Source of the DNA: Bubalus kerabau
Taxonomy: Eukaryota; Chordata; Mammalia; Artiodactyla; Bovidae
Direction of reading: 5' to 3'
Length of the DNA: 64,000 nucleotides
NCBI RefSeq assembly: GCF_029407905.1
Contig: NC_073643.1
Coordinates: 41,264,501-41,328,500 of the forward strand
Shown here: positions 21,846-34,204 of the stretch, one piece after another
Numbering within the stretch: position 1 is the stretch's first letter
Layout of the letters: each line of letters begins with the position of its first letter
Position numbers and translations under genes: made by a program
The notes under the pieces: model-generated
The model's input: the letters and a program-made list of their open reading frames with translations, nothing else
The model's database searches: none
What the model was told of the DNA's origin: nothing

Positions 21846-23026
21846 GGGACCAGATCGTTAACATTTCCCTATAAAGAGGAAGATGAATACATCAAGGGCA
21901 TGTGATATGAATTTAGTCACATATACGTTTTTATATCCAGCATGAGTCTTGAGCAAACCTAAACACGAGTATCTTTAGACTGGGCCTGGCTGTTTCCGAT
22001 CCCATGGTCCCCCATCACTCACCAAGTCTACCTGGCCTCCCTCATACCAGGACCATGTGCATGCATCCCTCTGTGAAAGTGATGTCCTAGGAACTGGCAC
22101 GCCAAAGAGCCACATGGTCAGGAATCAGAAACTGCGAGTTTCTATCAAGGGCTCCATCAGTTGACTCATATCATTAGTCACCCAAACCATATCATTTCTG
22201 AGGCAGAAAAGGAGGTTTAATTAATAATTAAATTTGGATTAATAGACTTCCATCAGAAACTATACACTGATTTCTACTGATAAAGAAACCTAGGCCTACA
22301 GTGAAAATATGGTCAACTTTCTCCAGATGCAGACATGAACAGGAAGAGAAAGCAAGGGCCATCTCCTCTGCAGCACCATGTATTGCTATTAAGCAAACTC
22401 TGCCTGACACATCTTGGGGCTGGCCTTACCCAGTGTCTGTGGGAGGAACACAGTGGTGGGCTTCCACACCCTCTGGTCATCTTCCTGATACCATTTTCAA
22501 CATGTCTGGGTGACGGAGTTTGTCCAGGTTGGCCACACCTTCCCTATCCAAATCACGGCCTCATGATTAAAACCATTTCCACCCAAGCTGCATAATGAGT
22601 ATGAGGGCTGGGACACTACTCTCTTGACTTCTGTGTGTTACTGATCATTTTCATAGTTTAAAAATTAATTTTCAAGGTTACACCCAGCCTTCCAGGTTGC
22701 AAATGCACTTCAGTTAGCCTAAGATAACCAGCTGCTGTGGGCAGCAACACTGCCATTACAATGGGAAGCCTGCCTCAGGATAAGGCAGACACTGTGGGTG
22801 GCAGAGCCCAGAGACAGAAATAGACAGCTTCTCTCGCCATGGTCCTGAGCAGCTGGAACCAATGAAAATCGAGGACAACAAAGTTTATCTTTTTCCTTTA
22901 CTGTTGAAACTGACTTGGGTTGAGTTTCTGCTTTAACTTGTCAATGGGGTATTCCTAAAATCAATGCCTTCCTCTTCCTCCCCTTCTTTCCCAGTGATCT
23001 GTATCTGGAAGGTCTATGGGTAGTTA
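21846..23026. other. Single-copy stretch
   Basis: About 1.2 kb without recognised repeats. Frames at 22228-22595 lie on both strands and look like chance. Confidence 0.35.
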
Positions 23027-23027
23027 T

Positions 23028-23232
23028 GGGCTTCCCAGGTGGCTGAGAGCTAAAGAATCCACCTGCCAATGCAGGAGACACAAATACGCAGTTTCCATCC
23101 TTGGGAGAGGAAGATTCCCGGGAGGAAGAAATGACAACCCACTAAATTATTCTTGCCTGGAAAATCCAGACTGTAGCAAACTACAGTCCATGGGGTCGCA
23201 AAGAATTGAACAAGACTAAGAGATTGAGCACA
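23028..23232 (+). mobile_element. Bov-tA SINE, diverged
   Basis: Plus orientation, starting 'gggcttcccaggtggctgag'. The B-box is damaged ('cgcagtttccatccttggg'). The body is 'cccactaaattattcttgcctggaaaatcc' and the tail 'ccatggggtcgcaaagaattgaacaagac'. Confidence 0.9.
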
Positions 23233-24003
23233 CGCACACACACTTTTATGCCCTCCAGGTACAGACCACTGGGAAGTATCATGAAAATATACATGCTCTT
23301 GAAGCTATGTTAAGCAGTCAGGAACCATTTCCCACCTCAGAAGTACCTCCCTGGGCTGCCAGTGCATCTGTTTATAGGAACAGCTGGTCACACAGTCTGT
23401 ACCTCACCAGAAAGTCACTTCCCAGATGGACACTGTCACCTGCAGGGCAGGGTCGGGGACTCCCACCTAGAAACCCCTCAAATAGAACTTTGAACACATT
23501 GTGGTTTCCTTCTGATCCTTCTCCTTCCATAAAGGAACTGTTACAGTTATGTCCACAGCACAGGTCAGTCCTCTCTGCATCCTAACACCATGGGGAAATG
23601 TTACTTTCTTCCTCCAGCTTGAAACACCCATCTTGAGAGACAGGAAAGAGAGCTGGGACAACCACACACAGAACTCTCAGGCTCTGGAGGCTTGTTCATC
23701 AAGAAAAACCAACCTCTAAAGTAGCAAAGGCAGTAAGGCGCATCTCTGAGGGTCTATGTAGACTCTACACCTACTCCCCTTCTGATGAAAACTCTGTTTT
23801 CTACCAGGGCTCAGGATATTTTTAAACCACGGTTTCTTATTTGATTGTTCTCAATTTTGAAAATGGGCCTGCAGCAGCCTGTCACCTGTCTTCAACTCAC
23901 CTAGAAATCCTACCACCTTCTACAAAATTGCTTTTATGAAAAAACACACTGAAATCAATTTAAGACTAGACATGTAAAAACTAGTTTGTTTATATAACCA
24001 CAA
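23233..24003. other. Single-copy stretch
   Basis: No gene or repeat is recognised. Confidence 0.35.
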
Positions 24004-24004
24004 T

Positions 24005-24180
24005 GGTATTTTATTAAGCAATACATATTAAGAATTTGCCCGGTCCAGGGCTAAGCACTGCACCATAGAGTATTTCATTTTGCAGTCGCTATACTTCTGT
24101 TAGGACTCCTATTACACAGGCAGGAAATAGCTGAGAGGAAATTCACATCCTGCTGGTCTGGCTTCATCATCTTCACTCTT
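24005..24180 (-). repeat. MIR SINE
   Basis: Minus orientation: 'attaagaatttgcccggtccagggctaagcactgcaccatagag', 'aggactcctattacacaggcaggaaatagctgagag', 'cacatcctgctggtctggcttc'. Confidence 0.65.
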
Positions 24181-24439
24181 AACTATAATAGGATACCATC
24201 TCCCAAATTAAGAATCAAATTAACTCCTTATTAATCAATACACATTTTTTCAGGAAGGGGAGAAGGAGGTCTCAAGAAGGTAGAGCAAAACACCCAGCTT
24301 CTTAAAGTCATGACTGAATTCTCTCCAAAGAATATAGTGCGTGTGTGTGTAGTGGGGTGGACGATAAATTTACCGTGAAGAAACCTAATAAACACTGCCA
24401 GTGACCAGCACCAACATCAACAGTCACAGTGTTAATAGA

Positions 24440-24898
24440 ATGCACTTTTAATATGAAGTAATGAAAATGGTACTTTACGTCTGTGACCTACCACCCAAAA
24501 ATCTGCAACCCCAATCCAATCATGAGGAAAACACCACACAAAGCCAAACTGAAGGACAGTCTGTGAAGTACTTGACAAGTACTCTTCAAAACTGTCAAGA
24601 TCATCAGAAACAAGGAAAGTGTGAGAAACAGTCACAGCCCAGCAGAAGCTCAGGAGACATGACAACCAAAGGTAATGCAATATCCTGGATGGGACCCGAG
24701 AACAGGAAAGGACACTAGGTAAAAAGTAGGAGATCTGAGTAAGTAGAGAGTTTAATAACAATGGATCACCTTTGGCTCAAGAGTGATGATAAAGTAAATA
24801 GGTCGATATTATCAGCAAAAACTGGATATGGAGTATATGAGAACTCTGTGAGATTTTCTCAATGTTTCCATTAAACCTAAAAGTATTCTAAAATAACA
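24440..24898 (+). mobile_element. Old L1 LINE 3' end
   Basis: 'atatcctggatgggacccgagaacaggaaaggacactagg' at 24679-24718 and 'atatgagaactctgtgagattttctcaatgtttccattaaacctaaaagtattctaaaataaca' at 24835-24898 are characteristic of L1M 3' UTRs. A 109-codon frame on the opposite strand (24432-24761) is its shadow. Confidence 0.75.
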
Positions 24899-24929
24899 TG
24901 TTTATATTTATAATTGTTTATGTCTCTAA

Positions 24930-25130
24930 TGGGCTTCCCTGGTGGCTCAGTGGTAAAGAATCAGCCTCCCAGTGTAGGAGACATGGGTTCAATCCCTGGG
25001 TCAGGAAGATCCCCCAGAGAAGGAAATGGCAACCCACTCCAGTATTCTTGCCTGAAAAAGCCCATGGAAAGAGGAGCCTAATAGTCTACAGTCCATGGGG
25101 CTGCAAAGAGTTGAACATGACTTAGCGACT
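24930..25130 (+). mobile_element. Bov-tA SINE, well preserved
   Basis: Plus orientation, starting 'gggcttccctggtggctcagtggtaaagaatc'. The B-box 'ggttcaatccc' is intact at 24986-24996. The body runs through 'ggcaacccactccagtattcttgcctg' to the 'gctgcaaagagttgaacatgacttagcgactga' tail. Confidence 0.95.
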
Positions 25131-25680
25131 GATAACAGTGTCCCTAAAACTTGGAAGAAAAGTATACACAAGTCAAGAAATCCTCCAAAATTCCAGTCCT
25201 AGGACTGGGGAACTGTGTTCAGGAGCAGAGGCTGGCCTGACTAGAAAGCACTGCCTTATCAACAAGCACTCTAAGACCCATCCTGCTTCCACGCTGTTCT
25301 ACTGACAGCGTTATTCTCTAGTCACTCATTCATAAAAGCTGGTAATTTAAGTCACTAGTCAGTCCTTTGACCCCACTCTTGAGTTAGCACACTGGCTATT
25401 TTTGAGCCAACTATCAACTGAACACATTTAAAAATGAAAACAAACAACCTTCCTTAAGGGACCTTTCCAATACAAAGCTAAAACTCAAAGATTAAAAAAT
25501 TTTAAAGCAACAACACTTTGAGTCTTAGGAGGGTGGCCAAGAACAGACTTTTTAAAAAGGAAGAGGACTGAAAATTTTTAATTTCCACTTGGGCCAGCTT
25601 TTGTACACAAGCCTCAGAGGAAGGGCAGTAATTTGCAAATTATTTCAACCAGCACTATACTGATAATTTCATGTGCTGGT
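25131..25680. other. Single-copy stretch
   Basis: No gene or repeat is recognised. Confidence 0.35.
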
Positions 25681-25682
25681 GA

Positions 25683-26143
25683 TTGTTGTTTAGTTGCTCG
25701 GTCGTATCTGACTCTGTGATCCCATGCATGACAACACGCCAGGCCTCCCTGTCCTTCACCATCTCCTGGAGTTTGCTCAAACTCACGTCCATTGAGTCGG
25801 TGATACCATCGAACCATCTCATCCTCTGTCGCCCCTTCTCCTCATGCCCCAAATCTTTCTCATCATCAGGATCTTTTCCAATGAGTCAGCTCTTTGCATC
25901 TGGTGGCCAAAGTATCGGAGTTTTAGCTTCAGCCCTTCCAATGGATATTCTGGATTGATTTCCTTTAGGATGGACTGGTTTGATCTCCTTGCAGTCCAAG
26001 GGTCTCTCAAGAGTCTTCTCCAACACCACAGTTCAAAAGCATCAATTCTTTGGCACTCAGCCTTCTTTATGGTCCAACTCTCATATGCATACACGACTAC
26101 TGGAAAAACTATAACTTTGACTAGACGGACCTTTGTTGACACA
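25683..26143 (-). mobile_element. BovB LINE 3' fragment
   Basis: Minus orientation, from the tail at 25690 to the ORF2 stretch at about 26140. A 126-codon remnant frame (25819-26199) includes the ESWTIKKAE and LLRDPWTARRSNQSIL blocks found in the other copies. An A-run lies just beyond it at 26199-26210. No clean flanking duplication was found. Confidence 0.9.
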
Positions 26144-27832
26144 GTAATTTTATGCCTGACACTATATTCAACGCCTAATGAACCTTTGTTAACTACCAAA
26201 AAAAAAAAATTAACTAGTTGTCATTTACTGTCACATATTTTGGTGGGAATTTAGAGAGAAGGGGGTCTAGAATGTTGAGTTAGAATGTACATTTCCAGTT
26301 GTGTTCATTACTTCTCACAATCATCTGAGACGTTTCTTTCCCACATCACAGCCAGTAAACCCTTTAGAAGCCCCAAACTAGACTGGGCAGGGTACGATTT
26401 TAGAAAAAGAAGACCATAAAAGTTTATTCCTATAAGAAATAGTTCATGCAATTATCTCAGTGTTAAAATGCAGAGAAATATTTTAAGAAAGAAAAAAGTA
26501 AGTAACCAAGTGTCCCAACCAAACTACTACATGCTTAGACTCAGCAGATAGTCTCAAATTCCTGACTTCTTGTACTTTATGCTGGAAAAATTCCATATGC
26601 CCTGTTTTTCTTTTCTTTCTCTTCTCTCCTTCCTTTCTTCCTTCCACCTTCCTTCATTTTCTCCTTCTTCAAGCCCCAGGGCCCCACTCATCTTCTCTCT
26701 GCCTTTGTGACATTACAAATTAGAGCTGAAGACCAGGAAACCCGGGAGTGGAAATACTGGCTGCTCGAAAGTGCTCTTCTGCACATCAGGCTCACGGCAG
26801 TCAGCACTGAACAATTTTGACATCTGCCTACAGTCCTGGGGCTTGGCTTCACAACTCCAAACAAACAGCTCCAATGAGCCAGTGGCAATCAGCAGCACTA
26901 CAGAGGTTCGGAACCTCTTTACGAAGCCAGATCCTTGACTGACAAAACCCGGCAGAAAATGGATGGGTAATGACTACCATCTACAGCTAATGCTGATTCG
27001 GCAAAGGAACCAGCCTCCCAGTTCCCAGGCCTGCGCTTCTTCCACAGGAAGGTGCCTTTCTTTCTCACAGTGATGTTTGTACCAATGTTCTCTTCTCCTT
27101 TGTTACTGAGGACAAAGATAAGGAAACAAACATTTACAGATCTAACAGCGATACACCTCCAGTAATTACCTTATTTCATGAAGTTGAGGACACCATCCCA
27201 ATTCCACTGATGTTCATTGTTAAAAAAAAAGCCCCAGATAATAGTTTTCAAACACTACTAGATGGAAATTACATCCTGATTTCAGAAATATTAAAAGGTG
27301 AAGAAGAAGGGGGGAAATCTTCAGCATCAATGAAATTCATGACATCATGTAGTCCTCAGGGGAAGACTGCAACATGGTAAACATCATCTCTGCCATTCAG
27401 GGATAAAATGGAAATCAGGCTCCAAGAGTTGATGATGGACATCTTAGTCACAGAGAGTAGCAAAAACACGTGTGTGATCCCCAGTCTCTAATAACCTGAG
27501 AGAACACGGATGTGCTTTCTGCCTTTTCCTGTGGCCCTTCACCCTGACACCTTCCACACTTATAAAGCTGGGGCCAAAAACTAACCTTTCAACTGGGAGA
27601 AAACAGTGCTATCACGAAGTAAACCAGTCACTGATGCTAGCATTTAAATCGCTTTTGAGAACAAAGTGTCAGCAGGCCCTGTAGTGATTCCGAGTAGACA
27701 GTGGAGAGACACAGTCCTTACCCTGGGGTCTAGTAAGAGACAGAAACAATAAACAAGGTGATAGCAATGACAAAGGACATACGGAGGTAAGAGTGCTCTG
27801 GAGGGGCCACACTTAAGAATTCACTTTTAACC
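26144..27832. other. Mostly single-copy, with pyrimidine tract
   Basis: No gene is recognised. A CT-rich tract at 26604-26673 is imperfect (TTCC/CTTT)n. A weak MIR-like run may lie at 27380-27510 ('ataaaatggaaatcaggctcc', 'tcttagtcacagagagtag'), but I would not assert it. Confidence 0.35.
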
Positions 27833-28028
27833 TGGCTGGGCTGGTGGCTCAGGCGGTGAAGGATCCGCCTGCAGCACAGGAGAGGCAGCTTTGATCCCTG
27901 GGTTGGGAAGATCCCCTGGAGGAGGGCATGGCAACCCACTCCAGCCTTCTTGCCTAGAGAATCCCCGTGGACAGAGGAGCCTAGCGGGCGACAAAGGAGT
28001 CCATGGGATCTCAAAGAATCCAATTAGA
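27833..28028 (+). mobile_element. Bov-tA SINE
   Basis: Plus orientation: 'gctgggctggtggctcaggcggtgaaggatccgcctgc', B-box-like 'gctttgatccctgggttggg', 'ggcaacccactccagccttcttgcctagagaatccc', and a short tail. Confidence 0.92.
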
Positions 28029-28029
28029 C

Positions 28030-28922
28030 CAATTAACACTTTTGCTTGCACTGGAAAGAGAGAGGATTCAGCCACCTTGTCAAACATTCAATTCTTACCA
28101 CACAGGCCACACAGGCCTTCACCCTCTCTGAGCAATTACATGGCTTCATCTGCCCCAAGGAACCAGCTTCTGCCCATTCAGGTTCTCGAATGGGCAGCTA
28201 TCAGCTCTCCAAACTGCTGGATTTAATGATTCCTCTTCAATAACCCCAAGAATTAGAGTCATTATTTATCACAGCTCTCTTTTGTTTTGAGTCATGTAAG
28301 AGGAAAAAGTATCAATAATCTTTGCTCCAAGACAGGTTTCTACAATCTTGTTTTCTATTTCTGCAGTGAAGATTAAAGGGCCACAGATGCTCAAGAAACC
28401 CAAAGCCAGTTACCTGCGTGTGGACCACTGGATTAATAACACCAGCCATCGGGCGCCCCAGTCTCTGGTCTCTTTAATCTTGCTCAGTGGTGAACATTTG
28501 GGAAACGCTCCCTCGTCTCCCAGAGACATTATTTTCAGTTATAAGCTATAAGGATGTCCCCTCTGGTCATCAAATTTAATGTGATGATTATTAAAGGGAA
28601 TTTGCTAATATTAATGCCCACTTTCAACTTGAGGGACCAAGCTACAAATTTCTCCTCATTTTGGCTGGTGGCGAACAGGCCAAGGACGAAATCTGAATAA
28701 AGTTAAGGAGAAATCTACTGCTGTTCAATATTTTAATATATCATGTACGACAGAGGTAGTGATGCATTATCTACCTGAGGATATGATTACACTCAAAGCT
28801 ATAATGAACTTTTACTACCCTGAGGCCTCTACATCATGGTGGGGTGGGGTTAGGGCAGGAGGAGGCACGATATAGATCTACTTCTACAGACAATACTAAT
28901 CAATAGCCTTAATTACAATGAT
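28030..28922. other. Single-copy stretch
   Basis: No gene or repeat is recognised. 28530-28800 is AT-rich and repeat-free. Confidence 0.35.
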
Positions 28923-28924
28923 AA

Positions 28925-29080
28925 TAGTTAGTATTTACTGAGCACTTACCAGTCAGGCATCTCCACTTAGTCATTTAACCTCACTTTGAAGGCAGCTACT
29001 GTTTCCATCTACTTGACTTAAGACTGAGAGGCTCCAAGTCCTCCTCACCTTCACAGCCTGTGCTCTTCAAGTCTACACCA
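28925..29080 (-). repeat. MIR SINE
   Basis: Minus orientation: 'gttagtatttactgagcacttaccagtcaggcatctccacttagtcatttaacctc', then 'gaggctccaagtcctcc' and 'gcctgtgctcttcaagtc'. Confidence 0.7.
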
Positions 29081-29084
29081 CACG

Positions 29085-29330
29085 GAAGTGCAATGCAGAG
29101 ACTGGACTCACACCTCCCAGGCTAGAGGCCCAGTACCCCCATTTTTCAGTTGTATGACCTCGGAAAACTAGCTAACCATTCTCACCCTCAGTTCTCTCAT
29201 CTCTAAAACGGGGCATCATAGGGACAACACATGCGAGCTGTCTGGAGGATTCAATGGGACCCTGCACACAGTGTCAGGCAGACCATGAAGCTCGTCATTG
29301 ATCCTGCTCAAGCCATTACCACTACCAAGG
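29085..29330 (+). repeat. MIR SINE
   Basis: Plus orientation, head to head with the previous MIR: 'agttgtatgacctcggaaaactagctaaccattctcaccctcagttctctcatctctaaaacggggcatcatagg', 'ggaggattcaatgggaccctgcacacagtgtcaggca'. Confidence 0.75.
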
Positions 29331-31020
29331 GCAATATCGCATCCCCAGTTGATTATACGTCAACAACTTACTACTCATTTATTTTAGTCATTCATGTGAT
29401 GACCAAATACCATCACGAATACATAAACCAGAGCATAAACCACTCCTAAATTCCTTTCTCACTCCCATGGGGAAGTCTGAATTCATCACCAGGAAAGGCC
29501 CACTGATGTAAACCAATTCAGAGAATAAATAAACCACTTTTTAGATATCCTCTGGGTGCAACAAAATCTCCATTATAACCTGATGGATTTAACTTATTTT
29601 TCCAAGTATACAACCTGTAGATTATGGTTAAAATGCATAAGGGGAACTCTCCATGTTTTAAATACGTGTGTGTGTTTAATTTGAAGGCAGCAATCTGCTC
29701 GGGTATAAGCAAAGCATGCTATCACTGACATCTTACATTTCAATTTTTTTACATCCAAACAACAAAATATTTAAACAGTTAACATCTGCTCAAAGACCTA
29801 AGAGATGGAAGACTTCAGAACGCATAGGCAGTGTGTTGACTATGGATAAAGTCAAGTTACACAGGGGCCAGATTTTTGAAAACCTGACCTATTGTGTCAG
29901 GAAAGAAGAGCCAAATTCCAGAGAATGTATGGAAGGAAAATTGGAACTGTAAACAGTCTGAGAAAATTTAAACCAACAGATGGCAACAGAAAAATAAAGA
30001 CAAGGAAAATTTTAAAATTAACAATAAATCTCCCATGTCCTTTAAAAAAAGATACCCCAAAGACATGTTCATAATAATTAATCATCATAAATTTTACTGA
30101 TTCTTTAAAATATTAAAATGGGGTGAGTATAAAAAACAGTAAAGTCGTAGAAAAAATAAAAATGATTGGATTTAGATAAAAGCATTTAACTAAAATCATC
30201 TTCTGTGCTCACAGAGCCATGAGGCCCTTGAGCAAAGGGAACACAAAAGTGAGCCTCCAGGACTAAGAAGATACACAGAAACTGGGTCACTACCCACTGC
30301 GGAGGATGTCACCCCTTCCGTGACCACCAGTTCACTCCACAAACATTGTCTGGTGGGAACAACTTCAACATGCCATGGGAAAACATCCGTTTTGCTACAA
30401 TTGAATAATCAAAAAGGTATTTATTTCTGTACAGCAGGGAGAAACAGAGCACATGATTCACAGTTTCTTTTTTACAACCTAGCCAAACTTGGAATTAATT
30501 TTGATCCTTTCAGCTAAAAGGAAAACTGGCAGAGAAGGGTGGGGTGGTGTTGATGGTGGCTGCCACAGCAAAGACAAGTAGACCACATCCAGAGAGTCGT
30601 ACCGGGACCCCTGTCAACTTGCAGGTTAAAGTCCTGTGCTGGGAATACTAGCTTGTTTTGTTTTTTGTTTTAAATTGGTGACTCTGTGTGCCCCTCTCCC
30701 TAGTATAATACTTGGGTAGCTTTTGATTGAAAGGGACATGAATATAAGTGGATAAAGAGGAGATAAAGGGAATTAACTGACTTAAATTGGAACCTGAAGA
30801 TATGAGCCTTCAGGTACAGCTGGTTCAAGAGGCTGCAGATTTTCTTTGTAATTTTCAGGCCAAGAAGCTGACCTCAGAAAGCCAAAACTGAAACACACTC
30901 TCCTCTGGATAATAAACACATGCAAAAGAAGATAAACTCTCTGTTTGTAAGGAGGCCATCCAGCCAACTAAAGTGAGACACTTATCAGTCTCGCCTGGGA
31001 CATACAACCAGAACAAAACA
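29331..31020. other. Single-copy stretch, 1.7 kb
   Basis: No recognised gene or repeat. All frames are short. Confidence 0.35.
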
Positions 31021-31174
31021 CATTTAATATGAATAAAGTAGTCCCAAGAATCCAAAACTGTTACAAATACCTGCCTTATCTCTGTCTCAAGCAGATTAGC
31101 TATGCAATAGAATTATTTTAGCTCCTTGAGTTACTTGATAATGTGGTAGCAAAGGCTGGAACAACATGTCTCAA
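31021..31174 (+). repeat. Local direct repeat, copy A
   Basis: 154 bases matching 32001-32151 at 122 of 151 aligned positions plus one 3-base gap. The best-conserved part is 'tctgtctcaagcagattagctatgcaat' at 31081-31108. I do not recognise a family. Confidence 0.8.
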
Positions 31175-32000
31175 CTACCACTGGGCTAGTTAAGTGGCCC
31201 ACACTTGTTCTGAACCCTGTGAGGGACAGCCAGACTAGAACTGCATAGAGGGTGGGATGGAGAGGGGACCTAGGGAACAGAGAGACTGGACCAAGAGAGA
31301 CAGAGCTTGAGATACTGCCAACAGTGATGCCCACTCAACCCCAGAGACCTTTCCTCCACTGGTTTCTTGTGCCACTCTCAACTCATCGCCTTTGCAATTT
31401 AATGAATGAATGGTAAGCTGTGGGCTGGGGTGTTTCATGGAAAAAAGAGTTAAAGACAATGTTTAAAACACATCTGAGATCTGAATGCAAATTCCTGAAT
31501 TCATTGGTGGCAAGGGCCAAGATCTGAGAGAAACATGGCATGTGCCCACAGGAGGTTAGTAAGGGGAGGCTCAAGGCTGAGCAAAGCCACAGTCTCAAAA
31601 GCTGAGGACGGGGTTAGGGCTCAGCACCCCTGTCCTTACCAGGGCCCCTTCTGGGGACACTGAAGCAACTGCAAGGCCACAGATCCTATCATTCTGGCCC
31701 CCCAAAGCTCTGTGCTCTGAGGCCACAGCAACCCAAGCAGAAGATGAGCTCTACTGACTGAGACGCTCCAGCCTCTAGAACTCAGGATCCCGCTTATTAT
31801 TCATGAAGATGCATTTAAATAAGTACTTTCCTGCTTTCTCCTTCTCTTAAAGCTCTGCAAATCATTAACTAAATCCAAAAAAAAAAGGGATAAGATTAAA
31901 ATAAATTCAGTAATAAATACCTCTGAATACAAGATAACGCCTTAACATCACAGCTAGCACGCAGACCTGCAATTTGCAGAATGATCATTGAATATAGATA
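31175..32000. other. Spacer between the direct repeats
   Basis: No gene or named repeat is recognised in the 826-base spacer. An A-run lies at 31878-31887. Confidence 0.4.
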
Positions 32001-32151
32001 CATTTATTATGAATTAAGCTGTCCTGAGAACCTGAAACTGTTAACAGTACCTGCCCAATCTCTGCCTCAAGCAGATTATCTATGCAATCGGATTGTTTTA
32101 GTTACTCCAGTTACTTTATGATGTTGAATCAAAGGTTGGAACATGTCTCAA
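32001..32151 (+). repeat. Local direct repeat, copy B
   Basis: The counterpart of 31021-31174, in the same orientation with start-to-start spacing of 980 bases. Its conserved core is 'tctgcctcaagcagattatctatgcaat' at 32061-32088. Confidence 0.8.
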
Positions 32152-32899
32152 AGAACTCATCTTTATAATAGGAAATCATCTTCAATCTCTGTGGGAGCAA
32201 ACCTGAATTACAAATCTAAGAAACAAGACATTCTAAGCATCCCACATAAATGCTGACTTTGTTCATCCCACCCACTAAAAAATGTTGGCTTCCGGCTCCT
32301 CAGAGCCACCCCCAAAGCTAGAGATCTAAGAGCTTAGGATTAATTGCATAAATACATGCACATAAGTAAAATCAAATAACAAAAATCCCTTCACATCATA
32401 CTCCTTTCCCCTGTTTCAAGGTTAATTTACAACAACTGATTGGACTTGACTGGACTGTTATTTTAAACTGAAGACCCATGACTTAAGATAACACAGTAAG
32501 AGGAAAAAAGAGCTGGTGATTTATAATTCTTCTCAACCAAGAATACCTTTGGTAATATACCACAGATCAAAAGATCAGATTTTATCTGATCTTCGTCTTA
32601 TTGATATACAGAGACTTAACAAAATCAATTATTATACCTATTTATAGAAGAGATGAAAGACTTATTTGGACATACTTTCCCACATAAAATAAATAAATCA
32701 CAACATGAATAACTGAATTCCAAGAAAAAAACTACCAAAAAAAAAAAAAATCCGAGAAGCCGAAGTACTTTAGAGATGGAAGGCGTTCAGAGACCGAGAA
32801 GTTCTCTCAGTGAAGCAAAGTGTGAAATCAATGGCAAAGTAAGTAGCTATAAGGGTCCGGTACCCCAGACACATTTAGTCACTTGTACATGTAAACATA
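32152..32899. other. Single-copy stretch
   Basis: No gene or repeat is recognised. There is an A-run at 32737-32750. Confidence 0.35.
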
Positions 32900-32900
32900 T

Positions 32901-33122
32901 AGGGCCTCCCAGGTGGTGCTAGTGGTAAAGAACTTGCCTGCCAATGCAGGAGACACAACAGACATGGATTCAACCCCTGGACTGGGAAGACCCCCCTGAG
33001 GAGAGCATGACAACCCACTCCAGTATTCTTGCCTGGAGAACGCCATGGACAGAGGAGCCCGGCAGGATACAGTCCACAGGGTCACCAAGAGTTGTACATG
33101 ACTGAGGTGACTTAGCAAGCAC
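32901..33122 (+). mobile_element. Bov-tA SINE
   Basis: Plus orientation: 'agggcctcccaggtggtgctagtggtaaagaacttgcctgcc', B-box region 'ggattcaacccctggactggg', 'ccactccagtattcttgcctggagaac', and tail 'gagttgtacatgactgaggtgacttagc'. Confidence 0.93.
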
Positions 33123-33351
33123 GCACATGTATAGAAACTATATATTCATCACTTTAGAAGAAATATTTGATCCAGAGTCTAACCATGAAGGTAAGTAACA
33201 TATCAACAGCAATTCTGTTCTCCACAATAGTTCTTATTCTAACTCTTGAAGCTGAAACAAACTCAATGTTGATGTTTTCAGAAGAATAGCTTCTGGCCTG
33301 AGTTTTGCCATCAAGTATGATTTTAAACCAAACCACTGGAAGAAACACAAA

Positions 33352-34200
33352 CTGGAATCAAGATTGCCGGGAGAAATATCAATAACCTCAGATATGCAGA
33401 TGACACCACCCTTATGGCAGAAAGTGAAGAGGAACTCAAAAGCCTCTTGATGAAAGTGAAAGAGAGTGAAAAAGTTGGCTTAAAGCTCAACATTCAGAAA
33501 ACGAAGATCATGGCATCCAGTCCCATCACTTCATGGGAAATAGATGGGGAAACAGTGGAAACAGTGTCAGACTTTATTTTTCTAGGGCTCCAAAATCACT
33601 GCAGATGGTGATTGCAGCCATGAGATTAAAAGACGCTTACTCCTTGGAAGGAAAGTTATGACCAACCTAGATAGCATATTCAAAAGCAGAGACATTACTT
33701 TGCCAACAAAGGTCTGTCTAGTCAAGGCTATGGTTTTTCCAGTCGTCATGTATGGATGTGAGAGTTGGACTGTGAAGAAGGCTGAGTGCTGAAGAATTGA
33801 TGCTTTTGAACTGTGGTGTTGGAGAAGACTCTTGCGAGTCCCTTGGACTGCAAGGAGATCCAACCAGTCCATTCTGAAGGAGATCAGCCCTGGGATTTCT
33901 TTGGAAGGAATGATGCTAAAGCTGAAACTCCAGTACTTTGGCCGCCTCATGCGAAGAATTGACTCATTGGAAAAGACTCTGATGCTGGGAGGGATTGGGG
34001 GCAGGAGGAGAAGGGGACAACAGAGGATGAGATGGCTGGATGGCATCACTGACTCGATGGACGTGAGTCTGAGTGAACTCCGGGAGTTGGTGATGGACAG
34101 GGAGGCCTGGCGTGCTGCGATTCATGGGGTCGCAGTGCTGCATTTCATGGGGTTGCAAAGAGTCGGACACGACTGAGTGACTGATCTGATCTGATCTGAC
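33352..34200 (+). mobile_element. BovB LINE 3' part with internal 23-bp tandem duplication and (CTGAT)n tail
   Basis: Plus-orientation BovB from the palm region of ORF2 ('ggaatcaagattgccgggagaaat') to a (ctgat)n tail at 34181-34199. The YADD codons occur at about 33395-33406. An extra base near 33590 shifts the frame, leaving remnants of 65 codons (33414-33611) and 114 codons (33832-34176). A 23-base segment near the 3' end is duplicated in tandem (34112-34134 and 34135-34157), which is unusual for this family. No clear target-site duplication was found. Confidence 0.94.
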
Positions 34201-34204
34201 TGGA

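Noticed and set aside
24432..24761. 109-codon minus-strand frame
   Set aside because: It is antisense to an old L1 3' end.
24930..25130. tRNA gene at the head of the SINE
   Set aside because: The head keeps A/B-box-like sequence derived from tRNA-Glu but cannot fold into a full tRNA and runs straight into the SINE body. The same holds for the other Bov-tA and CHR copies.
27380..27510. MIR element
   Set aside because: Only short phrases match. Too diverged to assert by eye.
33352..34200. Target-site duplication around this BovB
   Set aside because: Only a short 'actgga' similarity occurs at the two ends, which is too weak.
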